DNA from: Citrobacter sp. Res13-Sevr-PEB04-36 | Lineage (GTDB): Bacteria > Pseudomonadota > Gammaproteobacteria > Enterobacterales > Enterobacteriaceae | DNA: 64,000 nucleotides | Direction: 5' to 3' | Assembly (NCBI RefSeq): GCF_015672735.1 | Contig: NZ_JADABY010000069.1 | Coordinates: 1-64,000, forward strand | In this document: one piece after another, positions 1 through 10,180 of the stretch | Layout of the letters: the number at the start of each line of letters is the position of its first letter | Numbering within the stretch: position 1 is the first letter of the stretch | Notes under the pieces: model-generated | Seen by the model: only the letters and a program-made list of their open reading frames with translations | What the model was told of the DNA's origin: nothing | The model's database searches: none | Made by a program: the position numbers and the translations under genes

Positions 1-267
1 TATTTATATTGAAAAATAAAATACCACTTAGAGTTATAGAGGATTACTTAAATCAATCTGTATTTTTTCTCTCTTACATCAGAGTAATATTACCTTTTTG
101 GAAAATAATTTCATCTACAGAATGCGACAACAAAAGAATAACTCCTGAAAGCGTTTTTTAAAAAAATTGCCTACAAAATTAACTATAGGGTTTAAAATTG
201 AAGCATTAATGTGGATAACTAGTTTAACCAGTGTCATATTTTTAATTATTAGTGGGTGTATCGTATA
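1..267. other. AT-rich non-coding left end
   Basis: This stretch is strongly AT-rich and holds no credible reading frame, RNA gene or repeat that I can recognise. It lies downstream of the yfeW pseudogene and its terminator. The base composition differs from the glp and later core genes and fits the accessory character of positions 1-3250. Confidence 0.5.
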
Positions 268-298
268 AAGAAGGGACTCCTTTTGGGAGTCCCTTCTT
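268..298 (-). terminator. Intrinsic terminator downstream of yfeW
   Basis: Two perfect 13-base arms (268-280 and 286-298) flank a 5-base loop. Read on the minus strand, the hairpin begins 5 bases after the yfeW stop codon and is followed by a short T/A-rich stretch. The arms carry AAG/CTT ends, so it could also act on the other strand. Confidence 0.8.
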
Positions 299-303
299 TA
301 ATT

Positions 304-1601
304 TTATTTCAATGCGCCATATATCTGATCAACAATCCAGCCATATGTAGCAGCAGGTAATAACCCACTCACAAAAACGTTTGGATTCACTTTAGGATCA
401 GCAACTGGCGAATGTGGCCTGTTACCTAAAATCACAATAGCCATATGATTAACCGGGTCGTTAGAGGTCAGCGTTCCGGTCCAGCCTGTATGACCATATG
501 TTTCTGAACTGGCTAATACACCAAACGTTGGCGTCATCGATGCGTTGCCGTTTACACGCCATCCCAGGCCAAACGTAGCGTCTTCTGACGAACTGCGAGT
601 AAACTCCCTGACGGTTGCCTTATCGAACAGCTTAACGTTGCCATAGCCGCCCCCGTTAAGCATAACTTGCATCAGCACCGCCATATCGCTTGTATCAGAG
701 AACAATCCAGCGTGGCCTGATACACCGCCCATTGAGTACCAGGCTTTTTCATCATGCACCTGGCCCCATATCGTACTGGTACGAATGTTAGGAAAGTTGA
801 TCACACCGTCACGAGTATTGCCATTGAGTTCCGTTGCGGCAATTTGTTGCTGAGTAAAACCTTTAACAAGCGGATTAAACACTGTGTGCTTTAATCCAAG
901 TGGTTTATAAATATTATTTTCAACGTAGCGGTCCAGTGGCGTAGCCGTTACAGATTCGATTATGAAGTCGAGAATCATATAATCAACGTCACTGTAGATA
1001 TGCTTTGTACCCGGCTGATACTCAAGCGGAGTTTTCTTTATCATTTCCAGTGTGGTGTCTTTATCCTGTGAAAATAAATCACCCGCGACTTTCTGGTTTG
1101 GATATTGTGGATCAGCAGGGAACCCCGCTACATGGTGGAGAATATCAGTGATACGGAGTGTATCCTTACCTTTAATTTTATCTACGGTAAATCGCTAAAT
1201 CCCGGAATATATTTTGAAACCAAATCATTTACGCTAATTTTTCCTTCATACACGAGTTTTTGTAGTGCAAAATTTGTTGCATACATTTTTGTGTTTGAAG
1301 CGAGATCATACATAGTATTTGTTGTTGCTTTGATGGGATCAGCTAACGGGGTTGAACCTTCATATTTCTTCGCATAACCCCAGGCTTTCTGAAGAACAAT
1401 ATGATTATCTTTAATAACTAGAATATTGATTCCGGAGTACCCGGCATCAATTTTATTCTGAATCCAGCTATCCAGCTTGTTAAGTTTTTTAATATCAAAA
1501 CCTACTTTTTCCGGGCTTGTGCTGGTCAATACCGGATAATCAATAGCAAAAGCTGAAACTGAAAAAGCAAGTAAGGCCGTCACAATAATATTAAGTTTCA
1601 T
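304..1601 (-). pseudogene. yfeW: yfeW, serine beta-lactamase-like penicillin-binding protein 4B, frameshifted
   Basis: The two reading frames together match E. coli YfeW (PBP4B), a periplasmic DD-carboxypeptidase-like member of the beta-lactamase/AmpC fold. The first frame (1182-1601) has a signal peptide ending near SVSAFA and the catalytic S-x-x-K motif SNTK, then stops after GFSDLP. The second frame, open from about 1183 down to 304, resumes exactly where the family continues and carries the GHTGWTG motif that supplies the third active-site element. One missing base near 1185 (CCGTAGAT where an intact gene would need one more base between CCG and GAT) explains the break. The whole locus would give about 432 residues, the normal length. 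A good ribosome site (GAGGGA) precedes the ATG, 10 bases after the murP stop, so it was the distal gene of a murP-yfeW operon. Either a true pseudogene or a one-base sequencing error. Confidence 0.9.
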
Positions 1602-1611
1602 GATTATTCCC

Positions 1612-2703
1612 TCAATCCAGATCTACGTTTTTACAGCCAAACAATGCCGTGATGATAAACCCTGCGATGTAGGAGATCAGAACACCGCCACCATAAACGG
1701 CAATCGCCGGAAGAATCCCACTGTTAGACGTCATGAGCGGTAATGCCACAAGCCCTGACGGGCCAAAGGCGCTGTTAAGACCGACAGGCAGACCAAACCA
1801 TGCAATAGTACCAATAAACAGGCCTCCAATAGCACCACCGATACATGCCGTAATGAAGGGCTTCATTCGGGGTAACGTAACACCGTAGATCAATGGTTCG
1901 CCCACACCTAACAAACCAGGAATGATCGCCCCTTTAATCTGCGACCGCAGACTTGAGGTTTTATCTGCTTTCCAGTACAGAGCCAGCGCAGCACCAACCT
2001 GTCCGGCCCCCGCCATTGAAAGAATCGGAAACAGGCTGTTAAACCCTTGTATATCCATCAGAGCCAGATAAACAGGAATAAAGCCCTGGTGAACACCAAG
2101 TACTACAGCGATCAGGAATACACCCGCCAGTACCGCGCAACCGAGTGGGTTACTGTTTAAGTGCATAAACAGCCATGACATTCCCTGGAATAACCAGACA
2201 CCAACAGGCATGATTACAATGAACGTCACAATGGCGGTCACAATTAACGTCAGCATCGACGTTAAAATCATATCGAGTTCATCAGGAATATAGTTTCTAA
2301 AGAATCGTTCAATTTTAGCACCTGCATAAGACGCTAACAGAATACCGATTATATTTCCTCGCGGATCAATTATATGGCCAAAAAAGTCCTGTAACCCGGA
2401 AAAATACCCGGCAGTAGCAGCAGGGTTATAACCCAGGATAAATAATGCTGCGATAATTGCGCCATTAACACCCGTTCCCCCAAATGCTTTTTGTGCGTTA
2501 TATCCCACAAGAATTGGCAGGAAAGTGAATAAACCTTTACTGAAGATTTTAAGAAAATTTAACGTATCAGGCAATACTCCTTTTGCATCCGGTGCTACAT
2601 GTGTTAGCGTTCCGATTAATGTAGCGATACCGAGCATTAAACCCGCTGCAATAAAACCAGGTATGAGGGGAGTAAAGATGGTTGCGAAGTTTGCTGTTTG
2701 CTT
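1612..2703 (-). pseudogene. murP: murP, N-acetylmuramic acid PTS permease, 5' end deleted (EIIC only)
   Basis: MurP is the membrane EIIBC component that imports and phosphorylates N-acetylmuramic acid. This copy keeps the whole EIIC membrane domain, including [16 protein letters not shown] at its start, [35 protein letters not shown] and the C-terminal FGCKNVDLD. Homology can be read without a stop upstream of the internal ATG at 2637 as far as about 2700. It then ends abruptly and runs into an in-frame stop at 2719-2721. The roughly 110-residue N-terminal EIIB domain, with its phosphorylated cysteine, is absent, so the protein could not phosphorylate its substrate alone. The sequence right of the break belongs to an AlpA-type element, so the truncation looks like a recombination junction. 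The next gene downstream is the broken yfeW, as in the normal murP-yfeW order; murQ is not present. Confidence 0.88.
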
Positions 2704-2705
2704 TT

Positions 2706-2905
2706 CATCTCGATTTCTTCAGAAGATTTTTTTAGCTTATGCGTCCTCTAATGTCGCTATCAGGCATCTTCTTGCTGATAATCTTAAATTACGCGCTCAA
2801 CTCGAACGGGGTGGCGGTCGTAGTATTGAATCTATTCTGGATGATTTTTTAAGGGGTAATTTATGCCAACCCGCTTCATCGGCGTTCGTGAGATGTGCCG
2901 CCTGA
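2706..2905 (+). CDS. Fragment of an unrecognised mobile-element gene upstream of alpA-like gene
   Basis: Immediately right of the murP junction the plus strand reads, in the frame that ends at 2905, a hydrophilic helical segment ([20 protein letters not shown], then [17 protein letters not shown]). It has no start of its own on the element side; the same frame continues leftwards into antisense murP, so its 5' end was probably lost. It overlaps the alpA-like gene by 43 bases. A second frame over the same DNA (2739-2852) starts with ATG and gives a 37-residue very hydrophobic peptide that could be a membrane segment. I cannot tell which frame is real and do not recognise either. Confidence 0.3.
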
Positions 2906-3069
2906 CGGGAAAATCATATTCTACCCTCTGGCGACTTTGCAAAAAAAGGGCGTTTCCGTTGCCTAAAAAAACATCAACGGGTACGTTTCTTGGCTGGCGA
3001 GAAGACGAGTATCAACGTTATGTTGAAACGGGCCAGATAGAAGAATTAACTAAACAAAAACCCGTCTGA
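2863..3069 (+). CDS. AlpA-family transcriptional regulator/excisionase of an integrative element
   Basis: This 68-residue protein resembles AlpA of the cryptic element CP4-57 and P4-like relatives, small DNA-binding proteins that activate element excision or integrase transcription. The pattern fits: an N-terminal [20 protein letters not shown] segment forming a helix-turn-helix, then FPLPKKTSTGTFLGWREDE, where the conserved W and E of the family occur. A strong ribosome site (AAGGGG) lies 6 bases before the ATG. A terminator-like hairpin follows directly. No integrase, attachment site or other element gene is visible nearby, so it appears to be a remnant, although this gene itself is intact. 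Confidence 0.75.
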   Translation: MPTRFIGVREMCRLTGKSYSTLWRLCKKRAFPLPKKTSTGTFLGWREDEYQRYVETGQIEELTKQKPV

Positions 3070-3085
3070 TGGCGGTTTTTTTTTG
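3057..3085 (+). terminator. Probable terminator after the alpA-like gene
   Basis: An A-run followed by CCCG at the end of the coding sequence can pair with GGCGG-T-run just after it (loop about 8 bases), and the T-run is nine long. The stem is short and slightly imperfect. Confidence 0.55.
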
Positions 3086-3255
3086 CTAAACTTCTTTCTG
3101 CAAATGACTAATGAATGAATATGCAGTTACCAGAATGCATGTGTGAGGTTACTCTAACATCACCCATTAGAACACCCATTCAAAAATATTGAATTAAAAT
3201 TTATTGTCTAACAATATAAAAATAAACAAATTTTTCGTAATTTATAACTATTCTT

Positions 3256-3335
3256 GTAGGCCGGATAAGGCGTTTTACGCGGCCATCCGGCAGATATCTT
3301 GCCAGATGGCGTTTCGCTTATCAGCCTACAATTGG
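3256..3335. repeat. REP/BIME palindromic element
   Basis: Two inverted REP-type units face each other here: the first contains GCCGGATAAGGCG and ATCCGGC, the second CCAGATGGCG and GCTTATCAGCCTAC. It lies between the AT-rich scar and glpC, downstream of glpC. The elements stabilise 3' ends of mRNA and bind gyrase or Pol I in E. coli. It marks the return to core chromosome. Confidence 0.85.
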
Positions 3336-3352
3336 GATGTAGGCTTGGTTAG

Positions 3353-4543
3353 TTATCCTAACGCCTGAGCCAGCAGGGTTATTGGGTGTTCACAGCGCTT
3401 GCTGGTGGACATCTCAATCTGCCATTTGCAGGTTTCGCAGTCGGTGACGACAATATCGGCCCCGCTTTCCTCAATTTGGCGGAACAGTGGGGCTCCAATG
3501 GATTGCGAAGTGGGATAGTTTTCCTTTTTAAAGCCGTAGGTCCCGGCGATACCGCAGCACTGCGAGTCCAGCACCGTCAGTTCCAGACCTGGAATTTGAC
3601 GCAGCAGCTCCAGCGTGTAGAGCGTCCAGCCCATTTTCTCCATATGGCAGGGGGTGTGATAGACCACCTTCAGCGGCAGTGTTTTTAGCGGCAGCGTTTG
3701 CCCGCCGTCCAGTTTGCGCCACAGCCAACGGGTGGCCAGCTCAATATGTTCACGCAGGCCCGTGTTGTCGACATCCAACACTTCGGGATATTCATCTCGT
3801 AGCGCAAAGGTGCATGTTGATGAAGTGGCTAACACTGGAATGCCTTTTCCGTCAATGGCTTCTCTGAGCGAGGCCACGTTGCTGACCGCCTGCTTACGCG
3901 CTTTATCGGTAAAACCGTTGGCGATCAGCGGTACACCGCAGCACTTCTCTTTACTCAGCAACTGTACACCGGTCCCCATCGCATTCAGCACTTTAATCAG
4001 GTCTTTGCCAAGCTGCGGATGGTTATAGTTCACAAAGCAGCCGTGAAAAAAGGCAACCTGATCCTGATACTGCGCCTGCTGCGCGGCAACGCTGCGATAC
4101 CAGCGGCGGAAGGTACCAAAGGAGTACTTCGGCAGCGTGCGACGATGATCGATCTTCAACGCGTAATCCAGCAGCTGACGCACGGGCTTCAGCGAGGTGG
4201 CGGTATTGACGATTGGCGCGAACGGTGTGGAAACGCTGCCCATCAAATCGGTATGGCTTAAGACAAAGTTACGCAGCGAGGGGCGCGTGGTGTCATATTT
4301 GGCGCGCGCGCGCTGGATGATATCACCAATTTTTACATCTGACGGACAGGCCACTTCGCAGCGCTTACAGTTGATGCAGTATTTCAGCGCGTCGTCGTAT
4401 AACGCGCCGTCTTTCAGGCGTAGACGTTCCCCGTCTGGCCCGGCCTGTTTCGGCCCAGGATAGCTCGGGTTGACGCGACTGACCGGGCAGGCGGTGGTGC
4501 ACACCGTGCATTTGATACAACTTTCAAAACGTGTGTCGCTCAT
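3353..4543 (-). CDS. glpC: Anaerobic glycerol-3-phosphate dehydrogenase, subunit C
   Basis: The 396-residue GlpC anchors the GlpAB dehydrogenase to the inner membrane and passes electrons from glycerol 3-phosphate to menaquinone during fumarate or nitrate respiration. Two [4Fe-4S] motifs are near the N-terminus ([12 protein letters not shown] and [12 protein letters not shown]). Two CCG-type domains follow in the C-terminal half (KCCGVPL and [10 protein letters not shown]), as in other heterodisulfide-reductase-like subunits. The start at MSDTRFESC gives the exact family length; a longer frame would add 25 arginine-rich residues within glpB. Its ATG overlaps the glpB stop by four bases (ATGA), indicating translational coupling in glpABC. 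Confidence 0.97.
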   Translation of the reverse strand: MSDTRFESCIKCTVCTTACPVSRVNPSYPGPKQAGPDGERLRLKDGALYDDALKYCINCKRCEVACPSDVKIGDIIQRARAKYDTTRPSLRNFVLSHTDLMGSVSTPFAPIVNTATSLKPVRQLLDYALKIDHRRTLPKYSFGTFRRWYRSVAAQQAQYQDQVAFFHGCFVNYNHPQLGKDLIKVLNAMGTGVQLLSKEKCCGVPLIANGFTDKARKQAVSNVASLREAIDGKGIPVLATSSTCTFALRDEYPEVLDVDNTGLREHIELATRWLWRKLDGGQTLPLKTLPLKVVYHTPCHMEKMGWTLYTLELLRQIPGLELTVLDSQCCGIAGTYGFKKENYPTSQSIGAPLFRQIEESGADIVVTDCETCKWQIEMSTSKRCEHPITLLAQALG

Positions 4544-5799
4544 TGCTGGCCTCCTGCACGTTTCGCAATATGATGTGCGGCATGTAAGGCGCTTACTGCG
4601 CACACGCCGCCTCCGCAACCCTGGGCTATAGGGTCAAAACCGCCAAGCACCGATCCGATGGCAAACAGATTCTCTACTGTTTTTCCCGCCAAAGACGGAC
4701 GCAGCGCTGCGTCGGTGGTCACGCCAAATTGTTGCCACGGCTGTGGGTCGAAAACGTCGCGCTGATACCACTGCGCGCGGGTCTCTGTTTGCTGGACATC
4801 CACACCAAGGATCGGTTCGTGGATGGCCTCGCGCGTTGCCACCAGTCCGCTGCTGAAGAAACTGCCGCTGGCGAGCACGGCAAAGCGTGGACGCAGTGGA
4901 ATATCAGCATGATTGCGGGTCCACACTTCACTCACCACGCCATCCTTGCAGGTGATTTTTTTCACTTCGTCGCCCGGCATCCACACGCCGCCCTGACGCA
5001 CAAACTGGCGCTGTAATTGATTGTGCAGGCGCATGCCCAGAACGGAAGGCGGTAAGGTCGGTAGTAGCATCAGCGAACAAGGCAGACGTTCGTTGAGCCA
5101 CTGCCAGAGTCGGGAATCGGCGAGGCCGAAGCAGGCTGGCATAATTATCATGTCGCAGGTTTTTGCTATCGGCAACAGTGCGTCGTAAAGCAATGACCAT
5201 TTATCTTCGTTATCCAGCAGACGGGCGATGTTAACCGCGCGAAACTCGGTGGGGTTATCACGCAGAACATCCAGTTCCGGCAGCTCGATTTCTGCGGTGT
5301 CGACGCTGAGGTTACGCTGGCTCAGCGAGGCGGCGGCGAGGTGCGCCTGAAAATCCAGTAACCCACTGATGCCCACTACGCAGATACGTTGCGCAGACAG
5401 CGGCCAGACAGGAACTTCCGGCGAGCTGAGCCAGGTTGAGCGCAAGGTGCCCAGCGGTGTCACGCGTTGATGTATCTGATGTACCTCGCCCTGCAACTGG
5501 GCTCCGGATTCTTTCAACAGGGTTTGCGCCTGCTGGGCCAGCGCCAGGACGTTCTGCGTTCCAATGATGCTATACGGATGCGCGGGCGCCTGAGTACGCA
5601 ACGCATTCAGGCCTGCTTCTATATCCGTCACTGGTTGGCCATCTGGTAAGCAACTGAGCAAATCCAGTGAGCCGGAGGAAAAGTGCAGGGCGCTTTGGCC
5701 GCGAGTGACAATTGTGCAGCGCAGCCCGCTTTTTTGCAGTTGCAGACCGCACAGCAGCCCGGAAAGGCCGCCGCCGATAATGACGGTATCAAATTTCAT
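4540..5799 (-). CDS. glpB: Anaerobic glycerol-3-phosphate dehydrogenase, subunit B
   Basis: GlpB (419 residues) is the FMN/FAD-linked subunit of the soluble GlpAB catalytic dimer. The N-terminus [18 protein letters not shown] is a Rossmann dinucleotide-binding fold, and the C-terminal [20 protein letters not shown] segment is typical of the family. The start was chosen at MKFDTV because the dinucleotide motif must begin within a few residues of the N-terminus and the length equals the E. coli protein; the open frame extends 76 codons further into glpA without similarity. It begins 11 bases before the glpA stop and ends in a 4-base overlap with glpC. Confidence 0.97.
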   Translation of the reverse strand: MKFDTVIIGGGLSGLLCGLQLQKSGLRCTIVTRGQSALHFSSGSLDLLSCLPDGQPVTDIEAGLNALRTQAPAHPYSIIGTQNVLALAQQAQTLLKESGAQLQGEVHQIHQRVTPLGTLRSTWLSSPEVPVWPLSAQRICVVGISGLLDFQAHLAAASLSQRNLSVDTAEIELPELDVLRDNPTEFRAVNIARLLDNEDKWSLLYDALLPIAKTCDMIIMPACFGLADSRLWQWLNERLPCSLMLLPTLPPSVLGMRLHNQLQRQFVRQGGVWMPGDEVKKITCKDGVVSEVWTRNHADIPLRPRFAVLASGSFFSSGLVATREAIHEPILGVDVQQTETRAQWYQRDVFDPQPWQQFGVTTDAALRPSLAGKTVENLFAIGSVLGGFDPIAQGCGGGVCAVSALHAAHHIAKRAGGQQ

Positions 5800-7417
5800 C
5801 CTGGTGCTCCTTTTCCAGACCGCATAACCCCTGATACACCCAGCGCGTGAATTCGCTTTCGCGCAGCGCATCTCCCCAGGCGATAGGCTGCACGCCTTTC
5901 CAGCGCTCGTTGAGAAACTCTGAGAGCTGGGTGATGGACTGCGCGGCGGTGGTAACATTAAAACGTTGCAGCAAACCTGCAGCGCGGCAGGCACACAGCT
6001 CGCCCTGACAGGTGCCCATTCCAACACGGGTACGGCGACGCAAATCCAGCAGGCTGTTGACGGTTAAATTCTCGACGGCGTATTGCACTTCGCCTGCGGT
6101 AACTGCTTCGCACTCACAGACCAGGCTGCGGTGTTGACGACCTTCGCTCAACCACGCTGGGGTGCGATCGCCGTGACGGTAGACCGCCGAGCCGCGTAGC
6201 GGGGCGGGCAACGAGATCACGCGTTTAAGCGTATGCTCGGTAGATTCCTGCGAACCTGGCAGTGCGGTGTCTGCCGTTGTGCAAGGTTGAGTATTGCCCA
6301 GCTTACGGCAAACCGCATCGGTGGCCCATTCCGCCATCAGGCGGTAGGTCATCAGTTTGCCGCCGGTGATGGTGATAAATCCATCCAGACCGTCTCGTTC
6401 AGCGTGATCGAATAAAACAATGCCGCGGCTGACGTTACGACCGCTTGGGTCATCGTCGCTGGCGACCAGCGGGCGCACGCCGGAGTAAGCGCGCAAAATA
6501 CGCGTTTTTGCCATAATCGGCGCCAGTTTCTCCCCTTCGCGCAGCAGAATATCCACCTCTTCAGCGGTGACGCGGTTGCTGTCGATATCGTCGTAATCGA
6601 TATGCTGTGAGGTGGTGCCGATCAGCGAGATGGTGTCGCCAGGCACCAGAATATCGGCATCAGACGGCTTACGACAGCGGTTGATGACATGCTGGTTAAT
6701 GCGATGATCCATGATCAGCAGTGAGCCTTTTGCCGGGAACATGCGGATGCTCAGATCGGCATATTCTGCAATTCGCTGGCCCCAGATCCCGGCGGCGTTC
6801 ACCACCACCGGTGCATGCAGGGACTGCATCTCACCCGTGAGATGATTGCGCACATTTACGCCGCAGATGGTTGCACCTTCACGTATCAGTCCGGTTACTT
6901 CATGGGCAGTCAGGATGACGGCGCCATGCTCTCTGGCATCCAGCATGTTGGCGGCGGTTAAACGGAAGGGGTCTACGGTACCGTCTGGTACTTTTACTGC
7001 GCCAATCAACTGCGGGTTTACCGCTGGTTCGATAATACGAGCCTGCTTAGGGTCGATCGCTTCTGCGCGAATGCCCGCGTCTTCACAGGCGCGTATAAAG
7101 GTGGCCTGGAAGGAGAGTTCATCTTCCGGCAGTGTGATAAACAGACCGTCCGTTGGCTCAACGCAGTGGCGGGCGATACGTTTCAAAATTTGGTTTTCGC
7201 TAATACATTCACGTGCAGATTCAGCGTCGGTGACGGCATAGCGTGCACCGCTGTGCAGCAGGCCGTGGTTACGCCCTGTCGCACCGGTGGCAATATCGTG
7301 GCGTTCCACCAGAATGACGCGCAACCCGCGCAGGGCACAGTCGCGTGCGATCCCGGCACCTGTTGCTCCTCCACCAATGATAATCACGTCACTTGTTTGC
7401 GAGTCGCGAGTTTTCAT
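5789..7417 (-). CDS. glpA: Anaerobic glycerol-3-phosphate dehydrogenase, subunit A (large, FAD)
   Basis: GlpA (542 residues, same as E. coli) oxidises sn-glycerol 3-phosphate to dihydroxyacetone phosphate. Near residue 13 is the FAD motif [11 protein letters not shown], followed by [17 protein letters not shown], the usual DAO-family start. The C-terminal region has a BFD-like [2Fe-2S] cysteine cluster ([11 protein letters not shown], then [14 protein letters not shown]). It is the first gene of glpABC and is transcribed divergently from glpTQ across a shared regulatory region. Confidence 0.97.
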   Translation of the reverse strand: MKTRDSQTSDVIIIGGGATGAGIARDCALRGLRVILVERHDIATGATGRNHGLLHSGARYAVTDAESARECISENQILKRIARHCVEPTDGLFITLPEDELSFQATFIRACEDAGIRAEAIDPKQARIIEPAVNPQLIGAVKVPDGTVDPFRLTAANMLDAREHGAVILTAHEVTGLIREGATICGVNVRNHLTGEMQSLHAPVVVNAAGIWGQRIAEYADLSIRMFPAKGSLLIMDHRINQHVINRCRKPSDADILVPGDTISLIGTTSQHIDYDDIDSNRVTAEEVDILLREGEKLAPIMAKTRILRAYSGVRPLVASDDDPSGRNVSRGIVLFDHAERDGLDGFITITGGKLMTYRLMAEWATDAVCRKLGNTQPCTTADTALPGSQESTEHTLKRVISLPAPLRGSAVYRHGDRTPAWLSEGRQHRSLVCECEAVTAGEVQYAVENLTVNSLLDLRRRTRVGMGTCQGELCACRAAGLLQRFNVTTAAQSITQLSEFLNERWKGVQPIAWGDALRESEFTRWVYQGLCGLEKEHQDEI

Positions 7418-7689
7418 TGTTTTCCCTCACAGTTCGTTTTTTATCATTTAGCCACATAAAAAACATGGATTGTTTGATTTCGCGCATAATCGCTCATTAT
7501 TCGAAAATGAAACGTGATTTCGTGCGCCTTTATGAACATTTGTCATAAATCTGTAACAATATGTGCTGTGTTTCACATTATTGTGCGGGGTCTTTCCTTA
7601 ACATCGCGGCCACACTGGGGGCGGTAGCGTCGTGATGACGTACTACAGTGTTTCCTTCGAATGAAAGACGGCCACGGAGGCTACATATT
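7418..7689. promoter_or_regulatory. Divergent glpABC / glpTQ control region with CRP site and GlpR-like operators
   Basis: This 272-base gap separates the divergent glpA and glpT starts. A good CRP site is at 7562-7577 (TGTGC, six bases, TCACA). AT-rich imperfect palindromes around 7495-7515 (ATTATTCG and TGAAACGT) and 7531-7550 (TTATGAACA and TGTCATAA) resemble GlpR operators, which in E. coli are clustered in this same gap. The CRP site is seen directly; the GlpR assignments rest on weak consensus matches and on known regulation of the E. coli locus. Confidence 0.65.
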
Positions 7690-9048
7690 ATGTTGAGCAT
7701 TTTTAAACCTGCGTCACATACGACGCGTTTACCTGCAGCGGAAATCGATCCCACCTATCGTCGATTGCGCTGGCAGATTTTCTTGGGGATATTTTTTGGT
7801 TATGCCGCGTACTATCTGGTACGTAAGAACTTTGCCCTGGCGATGCCGTATCTGGTTGAGCAGGGTTTCTCCCGTGGCGATCTGGGTTTTGCGTTATCCG
7901 GTATTTCCATTGCCTATGGTTTTTCGAAATTCATCATGGGGTCCATTTCGGACCGCTCGAATCCGCGCGTTTTCCTGCCTGCTGGTCTGATTCTGGCTGC
8001 AGCGGTGATGTTGTTCATGGGCTTTGTGCCGTGGGCGACGTCCAGTATCGCGGTGATGTTTGTGCTGCTGTTCCTTTGCGGGTGGTTTCAGGGCATGGGG
8101 TGGCCACCGTGTGGTCGTACCATGGTGCACTGGTGGTCGCAGAAAGAGCGTGGCGGTATTGTTTCCGTGTGGAACTGCGCGCATAACGTCGGTGGCGGTC
8201 TGCCTCCGCTGCTGTTCCTGCTGGGTATGGCCTGGTTTAACGACTGGAAAGCGGCATTGTACATGCCGGCATTCGGTGCGATTGTTGTCGCCCTGATTGC
8301 TTTTGCCCTGATGCGCGATACCCCGCAATCCTGTGGCTTGCCGCCAATTGAAGAGTATAAGAACGACTATCCGGATGATTACAGCGAAAAAGCCGAAGAA
8401 GAGCTGACTGCGAAGCAGATCTTCATGCAGTACGTGCTGCCCAACAAACTGCTGTGGTACATCGCGATTGCTAACGTGTTTGTCTATTTACTGCGTTACG
8501 GCATCCTCGACTGGTCGCCGACCTACCTGAAAGAAGTGAAACATTTCGCACTGGATAAATCCTCCTGGGCCTACTTCCTGTATGAGTATGCGGGTATCCC
8601 GGGCACCCTGCTGTGTGGCTGGATGTCGGATAAAGTCTTCCGTGGCAACCGTGGCGCAACCGGCGTGTTCTTTATGACGCTGGTGACCATTGCAACGATC
8701 GTTTACTGGATGAACCCGGCGGGCAATCCGAACGTTGATATGGCATGTATGATTATCATCGGCTTCCTGATCTACGGTCCGGTCATGCTGATTGGTCTGC
8801 ACGCGCTGGAACTGGCACCGAAAAAAGCGGCGGGTACGGCGGCAGGCTTTACCGGGTTGTTTGGTTACCTAGGCGGCTCCGTGGCGGCGAGCGCCATTGT
8901 CGGTTACACCGTTGACTTCTTCGGCTGGGACGGCGGCTTTATGGTGATGATTGGCGGCAGCGTGCTGGCGGTTATTCTGCTGGTAGTCGTCATGTTTGGT
9001 GAAAAGCGCCATCACGCAGAGATGGAACTGAAGCGCAACGGGGGATAA
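7690..9048 (+). CDS. glpT: Glycerol-3-phosphate:phosphate antiporter
   Basis: GlpT is the 12-helix major facilitator that exchanges external glycerol 3-phosphate for internal phosphate; it is also the main fosfomycin entry route. The 452-residue protein begins [20 protein letters not shown] and keeps the family signatures [34 protein letters not shown] and [20 protein letters not shown]. No disrupting change is visible, so the transporter should work. The start was set at the second in-frame ATG because it gives the exact E. coli length; 14 upstream codons have no similarity. glpQ follows three bases after the stop. Confidence 0.97.
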   Translation: MLSIFKPASHTTRLPAAEIDPTYRRLRWQIFLGIFFGYAAYYLVRKNFALAMPYLVEQGFSRGDLGFALSGISIAYGFSKFIMGSISDRSNPRVFLPAGLILAAAVMLFMGFVPWATSSIAVMFVLLFLCGWFQGMGWPPCGRTMVHWWSQKERGGIVSVWNCAHNVGGGLPPLLFLLGMAWFNDWKAALYMPAFGAIVVALIAFALMRDTPQSCGLPPIEEYKNDYPDDYSEKAEEELTAKQIFMQYVLPNKLLWYIAIANVFVYLLRYGILDWSPTYLKEVKHFALDKSSWAYFLYEYAGIPGTLLCGWMSDKVFRGNRGATGVFFMTLVTIATIVYWMNPAGNPNVDMACMIIIGFLIYGPVMLIGLHALELAPKKAAGTAAGFTGLFGYLGGSVAASAIVGYTVDFFGWDGGFMVMIGGSVLAVILLVVVMFGEKRHHAEMELKRNGG

Positions 9049-9051
9049 TAG

Positions 9052-10119
9052 ATGAAAACCACATTGAAAAGTCTCAGCGTCGCGTTGATGCTGACCGGTA
9101 TGGTGGTCAGCAGCGCAGCCATCGCCGCAGATAAGATTGTGATTGCTCACCGTGGGGCCAGCGGCTATTTACCGGAGCATACGCTGCCGGCAAAAGCGAT
9201 GGCCTATGCGCAGGGCGCGGACTATCTGGAGCAGGATCTGGTGATGACCAAGGACGACCATCTGGTCGTTCTGCATGACCACTATCTGGATCGCGTCACT
9301 GATGTCGCCGAGCGTTTCCCGGATCGCGCGCGTAAAGATGGTCGCTACTATGCCATTGATTTTACGCTGGATGAGATCAAATCACTGAAGTTTACCGAAG
9401 GTTTCGATATCGAAAATGGCAAACAGGTGCAGACGTACCCAGGGCGCTTCCCGATGGGTAAATCTGATTTCCGCGTGCATACGTTCGAAGAGGAGATCGA
9501 GTTCGTTCAGGGGTTAAATCATTCCACCGGTAAGAACATCGGTATCTATCCGGAAATTAAAGCGCCGTGGTTCCATCACCAGGAAGGGAAGGACATTGCT
9601 GCGAAGACGCTGGAAGTGCTGAAAAAGTACGGCTACAGCGACAAACAGGATAAAGTCTATCTGCAAAGTTTTGATGTAGCGGAACTTAAGCGCATCAAGA
9701 ATGAGCTGGAACCCAAAATGGGGATGGATCTCAACCTGGTGCAGCTGATTGCCTATACCGACTGGAATGAAACCCAGGAGAAAAAGCCGGACGGTAGTTG
9801 GGTGAATTACAACTACGACTGGATGTTCAAGCCAGGCGCGATGAAGCAGGTTGCTGAGTACGCGGACGGAATCGGTCCGGACTATCATATGCTGGTCGAT
9901 GAGAAGTCGAAGAAAGGCAACATCGTGTTGACCGGGATGGTGAAGGACGCGCATCAGAACAAGATGACGGTGCATCCGTATACCGTGCGGGCCGATCAGC
10001 TGCCGGACTATACGACGGATGTGAATCAGCTGTATGACATCTTGTATAACAAGGCGGGCGTTGACGGGTTGTTCACCGACTTCCCCGACAAAGCGGTGAT
10101 GTTCCTGCATAAGCAGTAA
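9052..10119 (+). CDS. glpQ: Periplasmic glycerophosphodiester phosphodiesterase
   Basis: GlpQ cleaves glycerophosphodiesters in the periplasm to an alcohol and glycerol 3-phosphate, the substrate of the adjacent GlpT. The first 25 or so residues are a classical signal peptide ending in AAIAA. The mature part starts with KIVIAHRGASGYLPEHTLPA, containing the catalytic HRG and the PE-HT metal-binding motif of the family, followed by EQDLVMTKDDHLVVLHD with further metal and catalytic residues. The length is 355 residues, near the E. coli 358. It is co-transcribed with glpT and ends at a strong terminator. Confidence 0.97.
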   Translation: MKTTLKSLSVALMLTGMVVSSAAIAADKIVIAHRGASGYLPEHTLPAKAMAYAQGADYLEQDLVMTKDDHLVVLHDHYLDRVTDVAERFPDRARKDGRYYAIDFTLDEIKSLKFTEGFDIENGKQVQTYPGRFPMGKSDFRVHTFEEEIEFVQGLNHSTGKNIGIYPEIKAPWFHHQEGKDIAAKTLEVLKKYGYSDKQDKVYLQSFDVAELKRIKNELEPKMGMDLNLVQLIAYTDWNETQEKKPDGSWVNYNYDWMFKPGAMKQVAEYADGIGPDYHMLVDEKSKKGNIVLTGMVKDAHQNKMTVHPYTVRADQLPDYTTDVNQLYDILYNKAGVDGLFTDFPDKAVMFLHKQ

Positions 10120-10127
10120 CGCTATCT

Positions 10128-10159
10128 GGCCTGCGATAGCATTCTATTGCAGGCCTTTT
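10128..10159 (+). terminator. glpTQ terminator
   Basis: A GGCCTGC arm and a GCAGGCC arm, extended by ATAG/CTAT and one GU pair, form a 12-base stem with a 4-base loop followed by TTTT, nine bases after the glpQ stop. Confidence 0.85.
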
Positions 10160-10180
10160 CAGCGGCGGATTCCCGAACGG

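Noticed and set aside
1105..1377. A 90-codon plus-strand frame over yfeW
   Set aside because: Lies antisense to the frameshift region of yfeW and has no similarity.
1612..2637. A complete 341-residue PTS protein starting at the ATG at 2637
   Set aside because: MurP homology continues in frame upstream of that ATG to about 2700, so the ATG is internal and the gene is a 5'-truncated murP, not a short permease.
5799..6027. A longer glpB with 76 additional N-terminal residues
   Set aside because: The extra part lies inside glpA and the dinucleotide-binding motif needs to be at the N-terminus.
9514..10110. A 198-codon open frame antisense to glpQ
   Set aside because: Shadow of a clearly real gene; no motif or ribosome site.
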